DNA of 64,000 nucleotides from Prosapia bicincta (taxonomy: Eukaryota > Arthropoda > Insecta > Hemiptera > Cercopidae): the NCBI GenBank assembly GCA_036971475.1, contig JBAIZL010000028.1:434001-498000 (forward strand), written 5' to 3'. Shown in pieces: positions 56,301 through 64,000 of this stretch (positions within the stretch are counted from its first letter, which is position 1; every line of letters begins with the position of its first letter). Under the pieces are notes generated by a model, which was given only the letters and a program-made list of their open reading frames with translations, searched no databases and was not told where the DNA came from. Made by a program: the position numbers and the translations under genes.

Positions 56301-59300
56301 ATGTAAGGCCTAAAAATGTACCACTGAAAGCACACGATACGAGCAAAGCTCTTTTCTGTACACAGAATATCGGTTATCCATAAATCATAATGAAGCCACC
56401 ATCAACATATCCTTTGAGAAATATCTTCAGAGACGTATCAGTAAATAATAGTAATGCATTCAATAATGTAAGGCCTAAAAAGGTATCATTGAAAGCACAC
56501 GATACCTGCAAAGCTCTTCTCTGTACACAGAATATCGGTTATCCATAAATCATAATGAAGCCACCATCAACATATCATTTGAGAAATATCTTCAGAGACG
56601 TATCAGTAAATAATAGTACCTAATGCATTCAATAATGTAAGGCCTAAAAATGTATCAGTGAAAGCACACGATACAAGCAAAGCTCTTCTCTGTACACAGA
56701 ATATCGGTTAACCATTAATCATAATGAAGCCACCATCAACATATCATTTGAGAGATATCTTCAGAGACGTATCAGTAAATAATAGTAATACATTCAATAA
56801 TGTAAGGCCTAAAAATGTATCAGTGAAAGCACGCGATACGAGCAAAGCTCTTTTCTGTACACAGAATATCGGTTATCCATAAATCATAATGAAGCCACCA
56901 TCAACATATCATTTGAGAGATATCTTCAGAGACGTATCAGTAAATAATAGTAATACATTCAATAATGTAAGGCCTAAAAATGTATCAGTGAAAGCACACG
57001 ATACGAGCAAAGCTCTTTTCTGTACACAGAATATCGGTTATCCATAAATCATAATGAAGCCACCATCAACATATCATTTGAGAGATATCTTCAGAGACGT
57101 ATCAGTAAATAATAGTAATGCATTCAATAATGTAAGGCCTAAAAATGTATCAGTGAAAGCACACGATACGAGCAAAGCTCTTTTCTGTACACAGAATATC
57201 GGTTATCCATAAATCATAATGAAGCCACCATCAACATATCATTTGAGAAATATCTTCAGAGACGTATCAGTAAATAATAGTAATGCATTCAATAATGTAA
57301 GGCCTAAAAGTGTACCACTGAAAGCACACGATACGAGCAAAGCTCTTTTCTGTACACAGAATATCGGTTATCCATAAATCATAATGAAGCCACCATCAAC
57401 ATATCCTTTCAGAAATATCTTCAGAGACGTATCAGTAAATAATAGTAATGCATTCAATAATGTAAGGCCTAAAAAGGTATCATTGAAAGCACACGATACG
57501 TGCAAAGCTCTTTTCTGTACACAGAATATCGGTTATCCATAAATCATAATGAAGCCACCATCAACATATCCTTTGAGAAATATCTTCAGAGACGTATCAG
57601 TAAATAATAGTAATCCATTCAATAATGTAAGGCCTAAAAATTTATCAGTGAAAGCACACGATACGAGCAAAGCTCTTTTCTGTACACAGAATATCGGTTA
57701 TCCATAAATCATAATGAAGCCACCATCAACATATCCTTTGAGAAATATCTTCAGAGACGTATCAGTAAATAATAGTAATGCATTCAATAATGTAAGGCCT
57801 AAAAATGTACCACTGAAAGCACACGATACGAGCAAAGCTCTTCTCTGTACACAGAATATCGGTTATCCATAAATCATAATGAAGCCACCATCAACATATC
57901 CTTTGAGAAATATCTTCAGAGACGTATCAGTAAATAATAGTAATCCATTCAATAATGTAAGGCCTAAAAAGGTATCATTGAAAGCACACGATACCTGCAA
58001 AGCTCTTCTCTGTAGACAGAATATCGGTTATCCATAAATCATAATGAAGCCACCATCAACATATCATTTGAGAGATATCTTCAGAGACGTATCAGTAAAT
58101 AATAGTACCTAATGCATTCAATAATGTAAGGCCTAAAAATGTATCAGTGAAAGCACACGATACGAGCAAAGCTCTTTTCTGTACACAGAATATCGGTTAT
58201 CCATAAATCATAATGAAGCCACCATCAACATATCATTTGAGAGATATCTTCAGAGACGTATCAGTAAATAATAGTACCTAATGCATTCAATAATGTAAGG
58301 CCTAAAAATGTATCAGTGAAAGCACACGATACGTGCAAAGCTCTTTTCTGTACACAGAATATCGGTTATCCATAAATCATAATGAAGCCACCATCAACAT
58401 ATCATTTGAGAGATATCTTCAGAGACGTATCAGTAAATAATAGTACCTAATGCATTCAATAATGTAAGGCCTAAAAATGTATCAGTGAAAGCACACGATA
58501 CGTGCAAAGCTCTTTTCTGTACACAGAATATCGGTTATCCATAAATCATAATGAAGCCACCATCAACATATCATTTGAGAGATATCTTCAGAGACGTATC
58601 AGTAAATAATAGTAATCCATTCAATAATGTAAGGCCTAAAAAGGTATCATTGAAAGCACACGATACGTGCAAAACTCTTTTCTGTACACAGAATATCGGT
58701 TATCCATAAATCATAATGAAGCCACCATCAACATATCATTTGAGAGATATCTTCAGAGACGTATCAGTAAATAATAGTACCTAATGCATTCAATAATGTA
58801 AGGCCTAAAAATGTATCAGTGAAAGCACACGATACGAGCAAAGCTCTTTTCTGTACACAGAATATCGGTTATCCATAAATCATAATGAAGCCACCATCAA
58901 CATATCATTTGAGAGATATCTTCAGAGACGTATCAGTAAATAATAGTACCTAATGCATTCAATAATGTAAGGCCTAAAAATGTATCAGTGAAAGCACACG
59001 ATACGAGCAAAGCTCTTTTCTGTACACAGAATATCGGTTATCCATAAATCATAATGAAGCCACCATCAACATATCATTTGAGAGATATCTTCAGAGACGT
59101 ATCAGTAAATAATAGTACCTAATGCATTCAATAATGTAAGGCCTAAAAATGTATCAGTGAAAGCACACGATACGAGCAAAGCTCTTTTCTGTACACAGAA
59201 TATCGGTTATCCATAAATCATAATGAAGCCACCATCAACATATCATTTGAGAGATATCTTCAGAGACGTATCAGTAAATAATAGTACCTAATGCATTCAA

Positions 59301-61123
59301 TAATGTAAGGCCTAAAAATGTATCAGTGAAAGCACACGATACGTGCAAAGCTCTTTTCTGTACACAGAATATCGGTTATCCATAAATCATAATGAAGCCA
59401 CCATCAACATATCATTTGAGAGATATCTTCAGAGACGTATCAGTAAATAATAGTACCTAATGCATTCAATAATGTAAGGCCTAAAAATGTATCAGTGAAA
59501 GCACACGATACGTGCAAAGCTCTTTTCTGTACACAGAATATCGGTTATCCATAAATCATAATGAAGCCACCATCAACATATCATTTGAGAGATATCTTCA
59601 GAGACGTATCAGTAAATAATAGTAATACATTCAATAATGTAAGGCCTAAAAATTTATCAGTGAAAGCACACGATACGAGCAAAGCTCTTTTCTGTACACA
59701 GAATATCGGTTATCCATAAATCATAATGAAGCCACCATCAACATATCATTTGAGAAATATCTTCAGAGACGTATCAGTAAATAATAGTAATGCATTCAAT
59801 AATGTAAGGCCTAAAAATGTACCACTGAAAGCACACGATACGAGCAAAGCTCTTTTCTGTACACAGAATATCGGTTATCCATAAATCATAATGAAGCCAC
59901 CATCAACATATCCTTTGAGAAATATCTTCAGAGACGTATCAGTAAATAATAGTAATGCATTCAATAATGTAAGGCCTAAAAAGGTATCATTGAAAGCACA
60001 CGATACCTGCAAAGCTCTTCTCTGTACACAGAATATCGGTTATCCATAAATCATAATGAAGCCACCATCAACATATCATTTGAGAAATATCTTCAGAGAC
60101 GTATCAGTAAATAATAGTACCTAATGCATTCAATAATGTAAGGCCTAAAAATGTATCAGTGAAAGCACACGATACAAGCAAAGCTCTTCTCTGTACACAG
60201 AATATCGGGTAACCATTAATCATAATGAAGCCACCATCAACATATCATTTGAGAGATATCTTCAGAGACGTATCAGTAAATAATAGTAATACATTCAATA
60301 ATGTAAGGCCTAAAAATGTATCAGTGAAAGCAAGCGATACGAGCAAAGCTCTTTTCTGTACACAGAATAACGGTTATCCATAAATCATAATGAAGCCACC
60401 ATCAACATATCATTTGAGAAATATCTTCAGAGACGTATCAGTAAATAATAGTAATACATTCAATAATGTAAGGCCTAAAAATGTATCAGTGAAAGCACAC
60501 GATACGATCAAAGCTCTTTTCTGTACACAGAATATCGGTTATCCATAAATCATAATGAAGCCACCATCAAAATATCATTTGAGAGATATCTTCAGAGACG
60601 TATCAGTAAATAATAGTAATACATTCAATAATGTAAGGCCTAAAAATGTATCAGTGAAAGCACACGATACGAGCAAAGCTCTTTTCTGTACACAGAATAT
60701 CGGTTATCCATAAATCATAATGAAGCCACCATCAACATATCATTTGAGAGATATCTTCAGAGACGTATCAGTAAATAATAGTAATACATTCAATAATGTA
60801 AGGCCTAAAAATGTATCAGTGAAAGCACACATTACAAGCAAAGCTCTTCTCTGTACACAGAATATCGATTATCCATAAATCATAATGAAGCCACCATCAA
60901 CATATCATTTGAGAGATATCTTCAGAGACGTATCAGTAAATAATAGTAATGCATTCAATAATGTAAGGCCTAAAAATTATCAGTGAAAGCACACGATACG
61001 AGCAAAGCTCTTTTCTGTACACAGAATATCGGTTATCCATAAATCATAATGAAGCCACCATCAACATATCATTTGAGAAATATCTTCAGAGACGTATCAG
61101 TAAATAATAGTAATGCATTCAAT
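56300..61123 (+). repeat. 4824-bp, 29-monomer HOR unit (complete)
   Basis: TACCTGC at 56503 and 61327, ATATCGGKTAACCATTAATC (K = T or G) at 56701 and 61525 after the first unit's TACC, and TGTAGACAGAAT (58014 and 62838) all recur 4824 bp apart. That equals 29 monomers of 165, plus ten 4-bp insertions, minus one base (AAAAATTATCAG near 60973). The unit contains two runs of 169-bp monomers (58109-58450 and 58780-59460), broken by one AATCCATTC monomer. Confidence 0.9.
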
Positions 61124-64000
61124 AATGTAAGGCCTAAAAATGTACCACTGAAAGCACACGATACGAGCAAAGCTCTTTTCTGTACACAGAATATCGGTTA
61201 TCCATAAATCATAATGAAGCCACCATCAACATATCCTTTGAGAAATATCTTCAGAGACGTATCAGTAAATAATAGTAATGCATTCAATAATGTAAGGCCT
61301 AAAAAGGTATCATTGAAAGCACACGATACCTGCAAAGCTCTTCTCTGTACACAGAATATCGGTTATCCATAAATCATAATGAAGCCACCATCAACATATC
61401 ATTTGAGAAATATCTTCAGAGACGTATCAGTAAATAATAGTACCTAATGCATTCAATAATGTAAGGCCTAAAAATGTATCAGTGAAAGCACACGATACAA
61501 GCAAAGCTCTTCTCTGTACACAGAATATCGGTTAACCATTAATCATAATGAAGCCACCATCAACATATCATTTGAGAGATATCTTCAGAGACGTATCAGT
61601 AAATAATAGTAATACATTCAATAATGTAAGGCCTAAAAATGTATCAGTGAAAGCACGCGATACGAGCAAAGCTCTTTTCTGTACACAGAATATCGGTTAT
61701 CCATAAATCATAATGAAGCCACCATCAACATATCATTTGAGAGATATCTTCAGAGACGTATCAGTAAATAATAGTAATACATTCAATAATGTAAGGCCTA
61801 AAAATGTATCAGTGAAAGCACACGATACGAGCAAAGCTCTTTTCTGTACACAGAATATCGGTTATCCATAAATCATAATGAAGCCACCATCAACATATCA
61901 TTTGAGAGATATCTTCAGAGACGTATCAGTAAATAATAGTAATGCATTCAATAATGTAAGGCCTAAAAATGTATCAGTGAAAGCACACGATACGAGCAAA
62001 GCTCTTTTCTGTACACAGAATATCGGTTATCCATAAATCATAATGAAGCCACCATCAACATATCATTTGAGAAATATCTTCAGAGACGTATCAGTAAATA
62101 ATAGTAATGCATTCAATAATGTAAGGCCTAAAAGTGTACCACTGAAAGCACACGATACGAGCAAAGCTCTTTTCTGTACACAGAATATCGGTTATCCATA
62201 AATCATAATGAAGCCACCATCAACATATCCTTTCAGAAATATCTTCAGAGACGTATCAGTAAATAATAGTAATGCATTCAATAATGTAAGGCCTAAAAAG
62301 GTATCATTGAAAGCACACGATACGTGCAAAGCTCTTTTCTGTACACAGAATATCGGTTATCCATAAATCATAATGAAGCCACCATCAACATATCCTTTGA
62401 GAAATATCTTCAGAGACGTATCAGTAAATAATAGTAATCCATTCAATAATGTAAGGCCTAAAAATTTATCAGTGAAAGCACACGATACGAGCAAAGCTCT
62501 TTTCTGTACACAGAATATCGGTTATCCATAAATCATAATGAAGCCACCATCAACATATCCTTTGAGAAATATCTTCAGAGACGTATCAGTAAATAATAGT
62601 AATGCATTCAATAATGTAAGGCCTAAAAATGTACCACTGAAAGCACACGATACGAGCAAAGCTCTTCTCTGTACACAGAATATCGGTTATCCATAAATCA
62701 TAATGAAGCCACCATCAACATATCCTTTGAGAAATATCTTCAGAGACGTATCAGTAAATAATAGTAATCCATTCAATAATGTAAGGCCTAAAAAGGTATC
62801 ATTGAAAGCACACGATACCTGCAAAGCTCTTCTCTGTAGACAGAATATCGGTTATCCATAAATCATAATGAAGCCACCATCAACATATCATTTGAGAGAT
62901 ATCTTCAGAGACGTATCAGTAAATAATAGTACCTAATGCATTCAATAATGTAAGGCCTAAAAATGTATCAGTGAAAGCACACGATACGAGCAAAGCTCTT
63001 TTCTGTACACAGAATATCGGTTATCCATAAATCATAATGAAGCCACCATCAACATATCATTTGAGAGATATCTTCAGAGACGTATCAGTAAATAATAGTA
63101 CCTAATGCATTCAATAATGTAAGGCCTAAAAATGTATCAGTGAAAGCACACGATACGTGCAAAGCTCTTTTCTGTACACAGAATATCGGTTATCCATAAA
63201 TCATAATGAAGCCACCATCAACATATCATTTGAGAGATATCTTCAGAGACGTATCAGTAAATAATAGTACCTAATGCATTCAATAATGTAAGGCCTAAAA
63301 ATGTATCAGTGAAAGCACACGATACGTGCAAAGCTCTTTTCTGTACACAGAATATCGGTTATCCATAAATCATAATGAAGCCACCATCAACATATCATTT
63401 GAGAGATATCTTCAGAGACGTATCAGTAAATAATAGTAATCCATTCAATAATGTAAGGCCTAAAAAGGTATCATTGAAAGCACACGATACGTGCAAAACT
63501 CTTTTCTGTACACAGAATATCGGTTATCCATAAATCATAATGAAGCCACCATCAACATATCATTTGAGAGATATCTTCAGAGACGTATCAGTAAATAATA
63601 GTACCTAATGCATTCAATAATGTAAGGCCTAAAAATGTATCAGTGAAAGCACACGATACGAGCAAAGCTCTTTTCTGTACACAGAATATCGGTTATCCAT
63701 AAATCATAATGAAGCCACCATCAACATATCATTTGAGAGATATCTTCAGAGACGTATCAGTAAATAATAGTACCTAATGCATTCAATAATGTAAGGCCTA
63801 AAAATGTATCAGTGAAAGCACACGATACGAGCAAAGCTCTTTTCTGTACACAGAATATCGGTTATCCATAAATCATAATGAAGCCACCATCAACATATCA
63901 TTTGAGAGATATCTTCAGAGACGTATCAGTAAATAATAGTACCTAATGCATTCAATAATGTAAGGCCTAAAAATGTATCAGTGAAAGCACACGATACGAG
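61124..64000 (+). repeat. Second 4824-bp HOR unit, cut by the window end
   Basis: This repeats the order of 56300-59176 through to the last base of the window, including the AATCCATTC monomer and the following 169-bp monomers. The array therefore continues beyond the window. Confidence 0.88.

Larger units (their letters stand above)
6930..64000 (+). repeat. 165-bp satellite DNA array (about 340-345 monomers, continues past window)
   Basis: A head-to-tail monomer of 165 bp repeats without interruption or inversion to the end of the window. A typical unit runs from ATAAATCATAATGAAGCCACC through GAGATATCTTCAGAGACG, AATAATGTAAGGCCTAAAA and AAGCACACGATAC to CTGTACACAGAATATCGG. Length variants are 169 bp (AGTACCTAATGC instead of AGTAATGC) and 164 bp (AATATCTCAGAG, one T lost). 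Named sequence variants include CCTTTGAGAAAT with AAAAAGGTATCATTG, AATGTACCACTG, AATCCATTC with AAATTTATCAG, CACATTACAAGC, CCTTTCAGAAAT and TTAACCATTAATC. These recur in fixed orders and so define higher-order repeats. One frame holds a single stop per monomer (in CCATAAATC), so short frames of 50-107 codons recur; they are not genes. No transposon insertion was seen. A monomer near nucleosome length and HOR structure are common in centromeric satellites, but location cannot be read from this sequence. Confidence 0.98.

Noticed and set aside
6930..64000. CRISPR array
   Set aside because: The whole 165-bp unit is conserved with no short repeats separated by unique spacers. Variants recur in HOR order, and the context is eukaryotic.
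6930..64000. CENP-B box in the satellite monomer
   Set aside because: I looked for the TTCG....A..CGGG pattern on both strands of typical monomers and did not find it.
6930..64000. rDNA spacer or 5S/tRNA gene array
   Set aside because: The monomer has no internal promoter boxes, clover-leaf or 5S-like sequence that I can recognise, and is too short for rDNA.

Overview
This is eukaryotic nuclear DNA, most likely from an arthropod. It is AT-rich and has no compact operons or bacterial signals. It carries a decayed metazoan-type hAT DNA transposon, foldback and palindromic repeats, a possible pogo/Tigger scrap and a very large satellite. The arthropod assignment is inferred from repeat style and the hAT subfamily; no host gene allows a firmer call. 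I found no intact host gene, no structural RNA gene and no CRISPR array.

Positions 1-6880 are a graveyard of transposable elements. A palindromic AT-rich element (about 303-765) ends just upstream of the 3' half of a hAT transposase gene (821-2839). That gene carries one in-frame stop at 1331-1333. Its dimerisation motif has been amplified as nine full plus one partial 141-bp (47-codon) units, all in frame. AT-rich DNA and a (TA)n microsatellite (3612-3718) follow. Next is a large inverted repeat: left arm 4186-5084, loop 5085-5312, right arm 5313-6665. A 439-bp tract of its arms is almost identical (two differences seen), while the outer and inner parts of the arms are clearly diverged. A 425-bp block (5485-5909) is present only in the right arm and carries a possible CENP-B/Tigger DNA-binding-domain remnant.

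Positions 6930-64000 are one uninterrupted head-to-tail satellite array, all on one strand sense, with a basic monomer of 165 bp (about 340-345 copies). The array runs off the window end. Common length variants are 169 bp (a 4-bp insertion) and 164 bp. Sequence variants recur in fixed orders, giving nested higher-order repeats (HORs): a 330-bp dimer, about 1002 bp (6-mer), 1166 bp (7-mer), 1815-1819 bp (11-mer), 3476 bp (21-mer), 4814-4824 bp (29-mer), 6941 bp (42-mer) and about 10.6-10.9 kb (65-66 monomers). The left edge decays into a degenerate monomer (about 6880-6929), as expected at the end of an array evolving by unequal exchange.

Nothing here works together as a gene system. The observations most worth following are the HOR satellite as a centromere or heterochromatin candidate, the in-frame expansion of the hAT dimerisation motif, and the palindrome with a conversion-like tract.
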